64,000 nt of DNA from Vicia villosa (Eukaryota > Streptophyta > Magnoliopsida > Fabales > Fabaceae): the NCBI RefSeq assembly GCF_029867415.1, contig NC_081186.1, positions 28,337,915-28,401,914 of the forward strand, written 5' to 3'. Made by a program: the position numbers and the translations under genes. Under the pieces are notes generated by a model. That model made no database searches. It was not told the origin of the DNA and saw only the letters and a list, made by a program, of their open reading frames with translations. Shown here piece after piece: positions 35,261-48,079 of this stretch (position 1 is the stretch's first letter; each line of letters opens with the position of its first letter).

Positions 35261-37317
35261 TAAGGTAAACGACTGATAGTAACAATGATGTTCTTCAGAT
35301 GCATATGAAACAGGGTTCGTGCTATGCATTAAGATTAAAGATGCATGAAATGTTAGACGTCAATGATAGATGGACGCGTGATGAATACTATGGTTTGAGG
35401 ATTATGATTTAAATGATTCAACAAATGCCCAGTGGTAGGACTCAGACGATTGAAATGAGAAGAGTTCCCTTGGCAAGCTTTGTGAAGCATGATTCCTAAC
35501 ACCAATTATGAACTTGATGTATGACATGAGCTTGTCTGAGATGCTTGAATATATGGAGAGATCCTGGCTCTGTTTTGCCCTAGATTGCTGAATTTGTACC
35601 AACAGAAGCTTTAGAACCGACTGATCTTGAGATGACATGCCCCATTGATTCGAATTTTGAAGAGAATTTCCCCTGAATGAAGGGCTCTTAAAGTGAAGTA
35701 ACCATGGTAATACCACTTGCAAATAATCAACTACTAGTTTCATATGGCTGAAATTTCCTTGGTGTCAAGTGTTGACTTATAAATAAAAGTTGTTTATTCG
35801 AAATGGTATTTTTAATGCAATGTTAACGCAAATTTTGAAAACAATTCATTTATTTAAATGAAATTGTGGAATACAAACGGATGAATCCTGATGAAAATGT
35901 AATTTTTGAAATTCAAGATGTAAAGAAAAAAGTGACAACAGGGTCTAAACACAAATTATTGGAAAACAATTAGGAGTCAGGTTAAAGCAAACTTGTTGTA
36001 GTATGCTTTCAAAAGAAACCTTACTTCAGTTAGGTCTTTTAAGGGTTGTAACATGGCCTGGTTCACGGTTTATAAAACAAAGAATATAAGGCTCAAAATT
36101 TGCTTTGTACCCACCCCATTCTTGGTGATGTTCTCCAGTCCTATGTTCAGTTACTTGACAAACACATTCAACTTCCAAGAGGATTTGTATATGACATGAT
36201 AGCTTGAAAACTAATGGATTCTTTGAGGTGGTAGTCACTTATTCTTCTTTAGAAGTCACACAAGCTTGTTCTTGATTTTCTTTCTTTTGTCAAAGATCTT
36301 TTGTGATCTTTCTCTTTTTATTGCTTTGATTTTTTTGCATCCCTAATTTTTTCCTGGAAAGTTTATTTTGATATTTCAATCCAGCGGGTGCGGTGTCGTT
36401 TTTATTACCTCCCCATTTCACTTGGGAGGACGGCACGCCGGACCCTTCACGCAAAATTTGGAAGGAGAGAGGCGCCCTTGTGGGATGAATTTTATTTTAG
36501 TTCTTCCTACGATAACACAAGAACTTTTTAATTATCCTACGAGGAGGAAGGGAAAAAGATCTCAAATAAACCCTAAGAGTTTTCTAGGTGTGGGGATTTC
36601 ACCTAATCAGAAGTTCTGGAGTCCGGGAGGTCGGTTATACATAGGGAAGGTTTTAAGCACCCTACATATCCGTAGTACTCTACGGGAACCTTCTCCGTGT
36701 CTATGTGTTTGTGTTTCCTAATTGATTGGGAAAGTTTCTCCTTTGTGTTAGGAGAGAGAACTTAATTGAATTGAATTGAAATGAAAGACAGATGGACTGA
36801 CTGTTTTTTGGTTTTTGATTAGCTCGCTGAGATTCCTTGTGAATCTCATGCCTACATATCCCTAATGGAAGTCAGAGCTTTTTGTAGTTCGGGGAACTAA
36901 TTAGGGAAATTAATTGATTTTTGGGTGCCTTGCTTGAAGCTCAAGGTTGATGTTTGGAATTAAATCTCTATTTACAGGAAAGAGACATGAAGTCATCTTT
37001 ACAGAGAGGTATTTCTACTATTCCACCCCACACATTTGAAGTGATAGAAGAGCTGGGTTTGTTTCACAAGAGAGGAACCTTACTTGTGTGTGCACAAGTA
37101 TGCTAGTCACGTGTCTCTTGAATGAAAGAAAGATTCTCAACCCGTTTAGGGAAAGGGAACAAGTCGTCTGGGTGTGTGTGCCTCAGAGCATGCCTTTCAG
37201 AGTCCTAAATGGGAGAATGTTTGAAATTGAAATGAAAATGTTTGTAATTTTGAATGTGGTGAAATAGGAGAAATATCTCTCTATAGAGATAAATCATGTC
37301 TATCTACTGTATGAAAG

Positions 37318-39732
37318 TGTAACACCCCACACATAATTGACTAGTATATTATGCATGAAACGTTGAAAATCGGTATTTGAGTACATACAAAAGCTAAAGA
37401 TACAAGATGATCCATATAAATACAACATGAAATAATATTAATAATTACAAAACATGTGTCTTCATGGATTTGCACAGCGGAAAATAAGATCTGACGAGGT
37501 CTCCGAGCCATCACCACTTTAAGTCATCAATCCGAACCTGCTATCTGTCAAACGCTACTAAACTGCACCTGAAAAATATAATTTGATTGGGGTGAGATTA
37601 CTAAATCTCAGTGAGTCCTCCTATCCTATGGGTCCACTCGGTTCTACAGGGTACATGCATCAACAAACCGAATCCACCATTGATTCGGGGTTATGCTCAC
37701 ATCCGGTACAAGTACGGAGAAAACAAGGAATCGTCCACCATAGGACTCATCATATACAAACACACAAGTATATCACAAACAAGTATGCAAAACCCGTATC
37801 CATATACGGGGAATCAAGAAGTGTAATAAACCTCGGCTAGATTATGGAACGAACGCACCCTCGATGAGTCCACCCATGCCTAGTGTCAAGGGACTTGTAC
37901 AAGCTCACTGCAAGATGGTTAAACGGGTTCGCACAAGCCTAAGTAGCCGCGAGATGACATTAGCCTAAATGGCGTCATTGTCCCATTAACCTTCTTCACG
38001 CAAGTGGGTTACACCGAGTACAAACCGCCACCTTGACGCATGGTCCCACCGGGCGAAAGCCTAGTATTAGTCTACATGACTTTACTAGAGGTGAGTTACA
38101 ATCATTATGTAATAGCCTACATGGCCACATAACCCCACCATACCGTGCACACAAGTGTGTCAACGTCAATGAGTATAGGCCCCTCACGGCACTCACGAGC
38201 ACACTGCAACGGTAGCTCAGGTGCGCGACCTCTGATCATAACATCGGACTATTCCACGGACCACATGATCCAGGATAATACCTTACATCATAGTAAGAGG
38301 TATATCCCAACCTAACCCCCGGCCACTTCGATTCAAGCATACGTACACGCATAAAGTGTAATATCATAACACAAGCCAATCCGAATGTTCAACCAAAACA
38401 TTGGACATCACCACATTTTCATGTTCCATCACATTGCATTTATAAAGCATTAAGGAACAAGCATGAGTAGTTACACCATCACATTCAATTATGCATAATT
38501 CACAATTTCCAAATAATCAAATGGAAATACAAAACTTTAATGATTAACGGTGTCACATACCATCAACAGGTACACCTAATCGAATAGGGAGGAGTCCGGT
38601 TACGAATAAAACCAGAACTGCACTCAAGGGGTACGAAAAATATAACTCTGCCCAGCACTGGCCGCTTAGCGGCCTGTAAGCGGGCTTTCCAGGGGCGAAC
38701 CTCAACTGTTTCCTCGCTTAGCGGTCTCACGTTCGCTTAGCGGGCTCGCGATTTATTATTTCTTCACAAACAGCATCCTCCGCTCAGCGGGCAAACAGGG
38801 TTCGCTCAGCGGAACCGCGAATTTCTGGAAAAATGCTCAGCATCCGCTTAGCGGCCTTAGCCCGCTTAGCGGACCATAGCAGACACAGAAAAATGCAGAA
38901 CTCATCAGTTCTATCCTGGGGTATTTTAACCCCGTGGATCCACCTGCATGCACGATTTAAAGATATATCCAGCCAACAAATAACAATAACAACCAACAAA
39001 TAGCACAATTATCATGTTAGTGTCATGGATTTATAATTATTTCTCACAATCCCTAAGCCCCAAACATGCAATTCCCATGATTTTCCCCAAAGTCTCTAAC
39101 TAAGGACTCACCATGGAGTAATAGAGGTTGAGATCATGTTCTTGCTGCCATTGGACTATCTTCTTGACACAAACTACACCTTCAAGTTCACCAAACCCGT
39201 AACCACTCTTGTACTCACTTTCAGCATCAATCATCAATCTTCAAATGCGTTTATCTCCACCAATAAGCAAGCTATGAACGCGAACCATAGGTGCAAATCG
39301 AAGAGAAATTCGTTAGCTTTCCAACGGGACCAGAATCGTTACGATCGGAGTTACGAGTTGGGAGATATACCTGATTTAGTGGAGCTGTATCAATAGTTGC
39401 GAAAATGGATATATGCACTTCTTTCTCTTCTTGTTCTTAAGTTGTTCCTCCTTTCTTTCTCCACAAATTCTGATTTGGAGAGTCCAACACCAAACAATGC
39501 CTTAAGCTCTCATGCAAGTGATGTTTATTGCCCAAATTGCCCCTTCAACTAATCTTTATTCACAAAGATGCCATTATGTTCATATCCAACTAAATCCCTT
39601 AACTTCTAACTAGTCCACTTGTTCTCATAATAATTCTAAATAATTAACATAAGCCAATATCAATATGCCTTCTAATCATCACTTAACCAATTAAATGATA
39701 ATTAACTTATGTCGGAGGATCGGGGTATTACA
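37318..39732 (-). repeat. 3' LTR of the non-autonomous element
   Basis: It is almost identical to 43121-45535; substitutions are visible for example near 38509, 38600, 38733, 38857, 38910 and 39536. The palindrome cluster at 38660-38872 lies within it. Confidence 0.95.
38660..38872. repeat. Palindrome cluster (CCGCTTAGCGG type) in the 3' LTR
   Basis: Six or more copies of an 11-15 bp inverted repeat, GGCCGCTTAGCGGCC, CCGCTCAGCGG, CGCTTAGCGG and CCCGCTTAGCGG, lie within 215 bp and are often in close pairs. Arms are up to 7 bp around a single central base. The copy in the other LTR differs at two of the palindromes. Confidence 0.85.
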
Positions 39733-39747
39733 TTCTCCCCCCCTTAA
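39733..39747 (-). promoter_or_regulatory. Polypurine tract of the non-autonomous element
   Basis: The minus strand reads TTAAGGGGGGGAGAA directly before the 3' LTR start. Confidence 0.85.
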
Positions 39748-42700
39748 ATAGAATTCGTCCTCGAATTCCTTCCGCTCACCAAGAAAACCAACTCTTCATA
39801 TCTATCCAACCAAGAGAAAGAATGTTACTCACATTCCTCTTTAGATAATCCCACTACTCTGTCTGATGGTCATCCCATACGAAGAAACATAATCCGCCAA
39901 AATTCTTGCGTCCCACTATGCATGGTTAGAACCTTGACTCTCAAGCAACACGTCTATCCAGATGCTTCGTCCTGACATATTTGGGGAAAGATCCTTCCAG
40001 GGTCCTTGACCTTCACTACTCTGCACTGAATCTCCAGAACTTCAAAAATCTTAGTGATCCACTTATGTCGGATATCCTTCGTTTCATTCTCTGGTGTGTT
40101 CACCCTTGTTCAACAAACATTACTGATCCACAAGGTGAAACACTCTGCACAAGATTCCACTGATGAAAGGTGAAATTCAGCAGTTAACCTGCAACACTGC
40201 CCACGCCTTCCTGCACACTTGTCCTGCATAAGGCATAGCCACAAGGAACTTACGCCAATTGCAATTCTTCGCTTGCTTTCAGCATTTCAACGGTCACGAT
40301 GCTCTATCCAACCCTTGATGCTTACAAGCTCAACTGATGATCTACGAACATCGGATCACATGTCATCCACAAGGTCTCTTCCCAGTCCGGCCCATTGACG
40401 ACACCTCATGAGCTTATGGTGGATCTTCGAGAGATTGGAATGAACAAAATGCTGCTACGGCAATTTCCCTCAGGAAAATATTTTCATCCCAACATAAGAT
40501 CCTACAAATAATCCGCTCATTTCCCCCTCAGACTTATCTGATTCTTCCTTGATCCGTTGCGCTACTCTGATTCCAACAAGTCACACACCTTTAAATCCTC
40601 AGAGTCACGTTATATCCATAATTCACTTAGTTTCCATAAATACACAATAATTCCTTATCTACAGTTGTCCAATTACAACACGTGCCAGAACTCCATATGC
40701 GTTCATTGTTGACTACTACTCCTTGTAATTGCGTAATCCCCAGAACCAAGTCTCCACCTACTCTATCATTTCAGGTTAGATCCATCCATCACAACTTAGG
40801 CACAAGCTTCGGTTTCAGGACATTGAAAACCAAACACCCCTTGACTTAAAAATCGTCCTTCGTTACTGATTTCCGCAACGTATAAGCGTATAACTGCTAT
40901 GTCCATTATTCCAACAAGCCTTGTTGCTTAGATGGTATAACTAATCCTTCATAACGTACTGCAGCTTACCACAACTCTGCCAGTTCCACATCGCTTCTCC
41001 CCAATCATACGGCTTCATTCTCTTAGCGTAGTATCGCCTCTGATAACTCGTGTGACTTACTGATATAACAATTCTCCCATAGCCACACTCCATTCACACA
41101 GTCATCTAATGTCTGTTCCACCGCTGAATCAGACACTAAACTGACTTCCTCGACGGCTGCATCCTTCATTGTAGTGCTTCCAACGGTCTGAGTGTAGCCA
41201 CAATACAAGAAATTGCACTTTGCACTTTGCATTTCGAACATCTCTCTTATAAACTCCTCAGAAGTTCTCAGACCAAAATGTCCCTGCTTTACAAAGATTA
41301 ACACTTCTCCACTCAGAGTATCTAGCAATACCTTACCAGACACATCACACATCAAGCCAATCCAAGATACAACTTGCATATTCCATCACCGGTCGCCAAT
41401 GGTACATGATAGCCATTCACCATGCTGACTAGGATATCATGACCGCACACGAGTCCCACTCTAGACACTCACGTAAAATTGTCAACCTAACACTTCATGA
41501 AACGAGAACGTCTGCAAGGTATAATCTGACTCTAACTCACGCGAGTACGATCACTCAGAGTCTCCATAGGTATAGTATCGGATCTTGATCCATCACACCA
41601 TCGCCTGTCTAGTTATTCCTCTACTATCGAGCGCGACGTATGGATCCTTATCCCACATACCTTATGAGAGTCTGGATTCGCGTCTCACGAGTTCCAAAAT
41701 CAGAATTCTACCTTGAGCTTCAGATCACCTTTGTCCCACACATGTCGGCAAAAGGATGACTCACGCATCTCGTGCACGATAGCGATACGGTGGCATTATA
41801 CTCATCTGGTAGTACCAACATGGTGGTCCCACTCCGAGGCCATGTATCCAGGTAGCCTACCTTAATGGCGTATGATGATCCCCACGCGTATCCTATAGTC
41901 ACGACCGACAAGTGTCTGAACAGGCTTCCAATAGGCTCATCGTTCCTCAAGTCCTTCGAATCACACTCCTCAGGATGCTAAAATCTGAGAGTGCTACACA
42001 CCAAGGTTTACTTACTCGGGAAGCCAAAATGCCAAGCACGAAGATTTGAAGCCCAACTTTGGATTACCATGCAGTGCGCGTACCCACTCGTCCCACGCAA
42101 GCATGAGATTCCAAGGATAATTCAGTCCAGATAGGAATACTATGGTTCCTAACATCCGAATCAACTGTGATCATCCTACTGACGTTCCAAATAGATCTTA
42201 GTTCTTACTCGCCTGAACGCCCAACGCCAAACGTAGTTCCATGGCTTCACTCGGGGTCAGACGAACAACAACTAACAAGAACTTAGGTCACTGCATTTCA
42301 CGCTTCTACATCATTTCATATTCCATCTAGCATAGTTCTAGAACTTAAATACAAAATGATAAGAACGGAAATGCATGCCCTCTTCCACCGACAAGGTATT
42401 CAAGCTTCGCCAATCTTAAGTTACCACACTCATACATTCCACCAACATCTACTAGGTAACTACTCTCGCTTAGGGTACTTCAAGTTGGATCAGGATCTAA
42501 TACTTCATCCATCCAATTATTGTCCGTACCAGCGCAATCATAAAGGTCTGACTCTTCTATCCACATTTCCAAAGGTCATTCTATCCTATTAGCTCATCAG
42601 TCGCACTTAACACCGGCAGCATCATCGGTACTGAATTCTACTAATTCCCAGCTCAACACCTTCGGAGAATCTCACCTACAAGGCTCCTACTCAATCCTGT

Positions 42701-43106
42701 TTGCCATTACCAAGACTTGGATAAAAATTCACTTCGTCCAATCTAATTCCTGGGGGTTCTAGTTGTCTCGATCCATACTTGGTAGTTCGAGTATCACTAT
42801 TTCGCGTCAAACGCTCTCCTTAAGTCTGACAACTCCAATATCCCTCCTACTTACGTCGTGCAATAAATCCAGCTTCCACATACAATTCACCACCCAACTA
42901 ATCCTTGCTACTTGGGTTCACGACACTTACAGGTTTACGAGTCCTCGTGGCGGCTCTGCCGTAATTCTACTGTCTCACACTTAGTCGATGAGTTGATCAA
43001 GTTCAACGACTCAATGAGATATCAGTAAAATCAGGCTAGCAACGCACACATGTGAGGAGGAAAGGAATTGCTAGTGATGTCTCATGGCTCGGCCGAGAAT
43101 CGACCT
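39748..43106 (-). other. Non-coding interior of the non-autonomous element
   Basis: It is 3.4 kb, less AT-rich than its surroundings, and has no convincing coding frame on either strand. The longest minus frame (41023-41379, 118 codons) shows no family I recognise. It could be a very decayed gag-pol scrambled by mutation, or captured unrelated sequence. A translated search would decide. Confidence 0.6.
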
Positions 43107-43118
43107 GCTCTGATACCA
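43107..43118 (-). promoter_or_regulatory. tRNA-iMet primer binding site of the non-autonomous element
   Basis: The minus strand reads TGGTATCAGAGC two bases inside the 5' LTR. It is the identical core to that of the complete Tekay element. Confidence 0.9.
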
Positions 43119-43120
43119 AC

Positions 43121-45535
43121 TGTAACACCCCACACATAATTGACTAGTATATTATGCATGAAACGTTGAAAATCGGTATTTGAGTACATACAAAAGCTAA
43201 AGATACAAGATGATCCATATAAATACAACATGAAATAATATTAATAATTACAAAACATGTGTCTTCATGGATTTGCACAGCGGAAAATAAGATCTGACGA
43301 GGTCTCCGAGCCATCACCACTTTAAGTCATCAATCCGAACCTGCTATCTGTCAAACGCTACTAAACTGCACCTGAAAAATATAATTTGATTGGGGTGAGA
43401 TTACTAAATCTCAGTGAGTCCTCCTATCCTATGGGTCCACTCGGTTCTACAGGGTACATGCATCAACAAACCGAATCCACCATTGATTCGGGGTTATGCT
43501 CACATCCGGTACAAGTACGGAGAAAACAAGGAATCGTCCACCATAGGACTCATCATATACAAACACACAAGTATATCACAAACAAGTATGCAAAACCCGT
43601 ATCCATATACGGGGAATCAAGAAGTGTAATAAACCTCGGCTAGATTATGGAACGAACGCACCCTCGATGAGTCCACCCATGCCTAGTGTCAAGGGACTTG
43701 TACAAGCTCACTGCAAGATGGTTAAACGGGTTCGCACAAGCCTAAGTAGCCGCGAGATGACATTAGCCTAAATGGCGTCATTGTCCCATTAACCTTCTTC
43801 ACGCAAGTGGGTTACACCGAGTACAAACCGCCACCTTGACGCATGGTCCCACCGGGCGAAAGCCTAGTATTAGTCTACATGACTTTACTAGAGGTGAGTT
43901 ACAATCATTATGTAATAGCCTACATGGCCACATAACCCCACCATACCGTGCACACAAGTGTGTCAACGTCAATGAGTATAGGCCCCTCACGGCACTCACG
44001 AGCACACTGCAACGGTAGCTCAGGTGCGCGACCTCTGATCATAACATCGGACTATTCCACGGACCACATGATCCAGGATAATACCTTACATCATAGTAAG
44101 AGGTATATCCCAACCTAACCCCCGGCCACTTCGATTCAAGCATACGTACACGCATAAAGTGTAATATCATAACACAAGCCAATCCGAATGTTCAACCAAA
44201 ACATTGGACATCACCACATTTTCATGTTCCATCACATTGCATTTATAAAGCATTAAGGAACAAGCATGAGTAGTTACACCATCACATTCAATTATGCATA
44301 ATTCACAATTTCCGAATAATCAAATGGAAATACAAAACTTTAATGATTAACGGTGTCACATACCATCAACAGGTACACCTAATCGAATAGGGAGGAGTCT
44401 GGTTACAAATAAAACCAGAACTGCACTCAAGGGGTACGAAAAATATAACTCTGCCCAGCACTGGCCGCTTAGCGGCCTGTAAGCGGGCTTTCCAGGGGCG
44501 AACCTCAACTGTTTCCTCGCTTAGCGGTCTCACGTCCGCTTAGCGGGCTCGCGATTTATTATTTCTTCACAAACAGCATCCTCCGCTCAGCGGGCAAACA
44601 GGGTTCGCTCAGCGGAACCGCGAATTTCTGGAAAAATGCTCAGCATCCGCTTAGCGGCATTAGCCCGCTTAGCGGACCATAGCAGACACAGAAAAATGCA
44701 GAACTCATCATTTCTGTCCTGGGGTATTTTAACCCCGTGGATCCACCTGCATGCACGATTTAAAGATATATCCAGCCAACAAATAACAATAACAACCAAC
44801 AAATAGCACAATTATCATGTTAGTGTCATGGATTTATAATTATTTCTCACAATCCCTAAGCCCCAAACATGCAATTCCCATGATTTTCCCCAAAGTCTCT
44901 AACTAAGGACTCACCATGGAGTAATAGAGGTTGAGATCATGTTCTTGCTGCCATTGGACTATCTTCTTGACACAAACTACACCTTCAAGTTCACCAAACC
45001 CGTAACCACTCTTGTACTCACTTTCAGCATCAATCATCAATCTTCAAATGCGTTTATCTCCACCAATAAGCAAGCTATGAACGCGAACCATAGGTGCAAA
45101 TCGAAGAGAAATTCGTTAGCTTTCCAACGGGACCAGAATCGTTACGATCGGAGTTACGAGTTGGGAGATATACCTGATTTAGTGGAGCTGTATCAATAGT
45201 TGCGAAAATGGATATATGCACTTCTTTCTCTTCTTGTTCTTAAGTTGTTCCTCCTTTCTTTCTCCACAAATTCTGATTTGGAGAGTCCAACACCAAACAA
45301 TGCCTTAAGCTCTCATGCAAGTGATGTTTATTGCCCAAATTTCCCCTTCAACTAATCTTTATTCACAAAGATGCCATTATGTTCATATCCAACTAAATCC
45401 CTTAACTTCTAACTAGTCCACTTGTTCTCATAATAATTCTAAATAATTAACATAAGCCAATATCAATATGCCTTCTAATCATCACTTAACCAATTAAATG
45501 ATAATTAACTTATGTCGGAGGATCGGGGTATTACA
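43121..45535 (-). repeat. 5' LTR of the non-autonomous element
   Basis: It is 2415 bp, the same length as the 3' LTR, with the palindrome cluster at 44463-44675. Confidence 0.95.
44463..44675. repeat. Palindrome cluster (CCGCTTAGCGG type) in the 5' LTR
   Basis: This is the counterpart of 38660-38872. Here one motif reads CGTCCGCTTAGCGGGC where the other LTR has CGTTCGCTTAGCGGGC. Confidence 0.85.
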
Positions 45536-46999
45536 GAAAGATTTGAATTTGACTGGCTTGTATGAGGCCCAAGCTTGAGGCTTAAAAGAGTTTTTATTGA
45601 CTCTGGGAGATGACTCCACTGGGAATTGACTTTGACTAAAGGAATTTGTGTTTTGTATGAAGCCTAGACTTGTGGTTGACTCTAACTGGAGAATGTTTAT
45701 TTTATTTGATTGAAAGATTTATTTTGTGTTCTGTACTAAGCCAAGAATTGTGGCTAACTCTACCTAGGGAGACTCTATTTTTCTGCCTTGTACAAAGCCC
45801 AAGGTTGTGGCTGACTGCTGAGGAAACACAGTTTGGAGATTATGGATGACTCTATTTTATGCCTTGAACAAAACCCAAGGTTGTGGCTGACTTAGTGAGG
45901 AAGTCTCAATGTAAAGACTCTATTATCTGCCTTTTACAAAGCCCAAGGTGTTGGTTAACTCTTGATGGGGAAGATCTACCAGTGTGGGATCTTTTGACTC
46001 AAAGGGGAATATCTGTCTTGTACAAAGCCCAAGGTTGAGACTAACTCTACTGAGGGTTACTCTATTGTTCGGAGATTGAAGGTTGACTTTTCTAGGGACT
46101 GTGCTTTTATTAAGCAGGGATTGATGAATGAAAGCCCAGAGTTGAGGGTTTACCTTACTGGGAATTTGTTTGAGTGATTGAGACTGACTCAAGGTTAACT
46201 TTACCAGGGAGTTTTGAAGGTTTGAATGAAAGATGATTTGGAAGCTAACCCTTTCCAGGGAATTTGGATTTGAAGGATTGATTTTGAAGGCTGACCCTTT
46301 CTAGGGAATATTAATTTGAAGGAATTGATTTAAACTTCTTGTTTAAAGCCCAAGATTAAAGCTGACTGTGCTGAGGACATTCCAGATGTGGAATCTAGAC
46401 TCTACTATGGAAAAGACTTATTGAAGATTGAAGATAAAGGTGACAGAGACTGGTCATGTCTCTCATTCCAAAAGGTGAACTCAATACTGAGATTGAGACA
46501 TACTTGGCTTATTTGAAGTCTGGTCTGAAGAATAGAAGAATCTCACCTGGATAGGCTAAAAGGTGACTAAAGACTTGTTCCTATGTTTAAAAGAAACCTG
46601 ATGGGTCCTTGTATACAAGCTCAAGAGAAAGCTGTGAATATGCTTTTAAGAAGCCTGAGGGTCCTTGTATTGTAAGCCCAAGAGGAGGCTAATCGAGGGT
46701 CATCGAGGGTCCTTGTTATAGCACAAGAGAAAGCTATGTTGGTTTTGATATTATTTTGGCTCTAAGCAAATGGGTAAGAGGTTTCACCGGGAATAATTCC
46801 TCTTGGGTGGATGTGTCCTATTTTTGTTCTAAGGCTTTTTTCAAGATGTTTCACCGGGAATAATTCATCTTGAGGTTTGAACTAAGGAATTCTAATTAGG
46901 AAAGAGCCTTCACTGGGAAGACATTCTCAATCCTAGGCCATAGTGTTATAATATATATATAGTTTATTTGTCCTAAGGTTGTTCTCAGACGGAGTTCTA

Positions 47000-47003
<4 letters not shown>

Positions 47004-47052
<49 letters not shown>
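47004..47052. repeat. (TA)n microsatellite
   Basis: About 24 TA units lie inside the solo Ogre LTR. Length is likely polymorphic. Confidence 0.9.
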
Positions 47053-47056
<4 letters not shown>

Positions 47057-47859
47057 TAATATTTGACAATAATTTAAATGAAAGCTTGTAAATTGAAAGC
47101 TATAAAGCCTAACCTGGATGAAGAGGAGGCCTTTGAAAGATGTATGTACAAAAGGGGTTGGGTCTTAGACTCAAGGAGAGGCCCAAGGTCAATTGATTTG
47201 AAGTTGAAGTTGTTTTGAAAACAGATTGAAAGTTTGAATTGAAAACAGTTGAATGTTTATTGAAAACAGTTTTGAAATGTTTTTGTTTTGAAAACAGAAG
47301 AAGTGAAGATGGACACTAGGTCACATAGGTATATGAAGAGTTTCACCGGGAATAATTCCCTTCAATACCGAGAAGAAAGTTTTTTGAAAACAGATGAGAA
47401 GTTTTCTGTTAAAGATGAGTTTGAAAACAAACTATGAAAAGAAAAGATGTTGGGTCTTACACTCTATTAGAGGCCCATTGAAATTGATTTACTGTTTATG
47501 AAAAACAGTTGAATTATTTTGAAATATGTAAGGTTTTGTTGAATGAAAACCTTAATCGTCTGTTTGATCGAGGTTTGAAAATAGTTTGAAAATTGACAAA
47601 AGTCAACTTAATTAGGGTAGTGGCAAAGTCTACACCTAATTAAGACCTAAATGATATTTACATAGTGATTAGGTTTTGAAAATTCAATAAAAACATCAAA
47701 TAAATAATATTTTTTGTGATTTTTTGGTTTGTTCATAAAATAGATATATTGAATGAAAAGTGTGTGAAAAATCAAGCAAAAATGATTTACTTTGATAGGT
47801 GAATTAATAGGTTAAAGTTGTGAAGAAAATGAAATAAACAAGTGGTAAAAAATTGGTTT

Positions 47860-47932
47860 TGGCCTCACCATGGTTTGAACCCACGCCCTTATGACCAACA
47901 CACAAAACATGGGCAACTGAGCTACGTGCTCA
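47860..47932 (-). other. tRNA-like module 2 of the solo Ogre LTR
   Basis: On the minus strand the A-box TAGCTCAGTTG (47924-47914) and B-box GGGTTCAAACC (about 47882-47872) are about 31 nt apart, as in real tRNA genes. A T-arm-like hairpin (CGTGG GTTCAAA CCATG) forms. CCA is present at the end, and a T run follows (about 47846-47854). The acceptor arms do not pair. It is followed in sense order after the module at 48006-48079. Confidence 0.65.
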
Positions 47933-48005
47933 GTTTGTATAACATACGCGCGCCTTTGATCATATATGAAACAAGTGTGAAAAACTGGAAAAAAATAAAA
48001 AAATG

Positions 48006-48079
48006 TCTGAGGGGGGGATCGAACCCCAGACCTTATGGCAAGAGAGGCAAGAAGCGCATGTGACCAAGTGAGCTAAACG
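48006..48079 (-). other. tRNA-like module 1 of the solo Ogre LTR
   Basis: On the minus strand the A-box TTAGCTCACTTGG (about 48077-48064) and B-box GGGTTCGATCC (about 48027-48017) lie at near-tRNA spacing, with a strong T-arm stem (GGGG TTCGAT CCCC) and a T-rich run just downstream. The first module of the 5491-20456 LTR has the same GGTCTGGGGTTCGA stretch, which argues for common descent. Confidence 0.65.

Larger units (their letters stand above)
37318..45535 (-). mobile_element. Complete non-autonomous LTR retrotransposon (LARD-like, 8218 bp)
   Basis: The LTRs are 2415 bp each (37318-39732 and 43121-45535) and differ by about eight substitutions by eye. The ends are TGTAACACCCC...GGGGTATTACA, with a perfect target duplication GAAAG (37313-37317 and 45536-45540). 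A tRNA-iMet primer site and a polypurine tract are both present. The 3.4-kb interior holds no frame above about 120 codons and no RT, integrase or knuckle motif that I can see. It is structurally complete and young but cannot code for its own proteins. The end and primer features match Tekay-type elements, so a Tekay helper is plausible. Confidence 0.9.

Noticed and set aside
37583..38215. Several 60-86 codon frames repeated exactly at 43386-44018 and 44939-45199
   Set aside because: They are the two LTR copies of one non-autonomous element. Duplicate frames follow from LTR identity, not from gene duplication.
41023..41379. 118-codon minus frame as a possible protease/gag relic of the non-autonomous element
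   Set aside because: No DTG, CCHC or RT motif. Similarity to retroviral-type protease regions was too weak to support.
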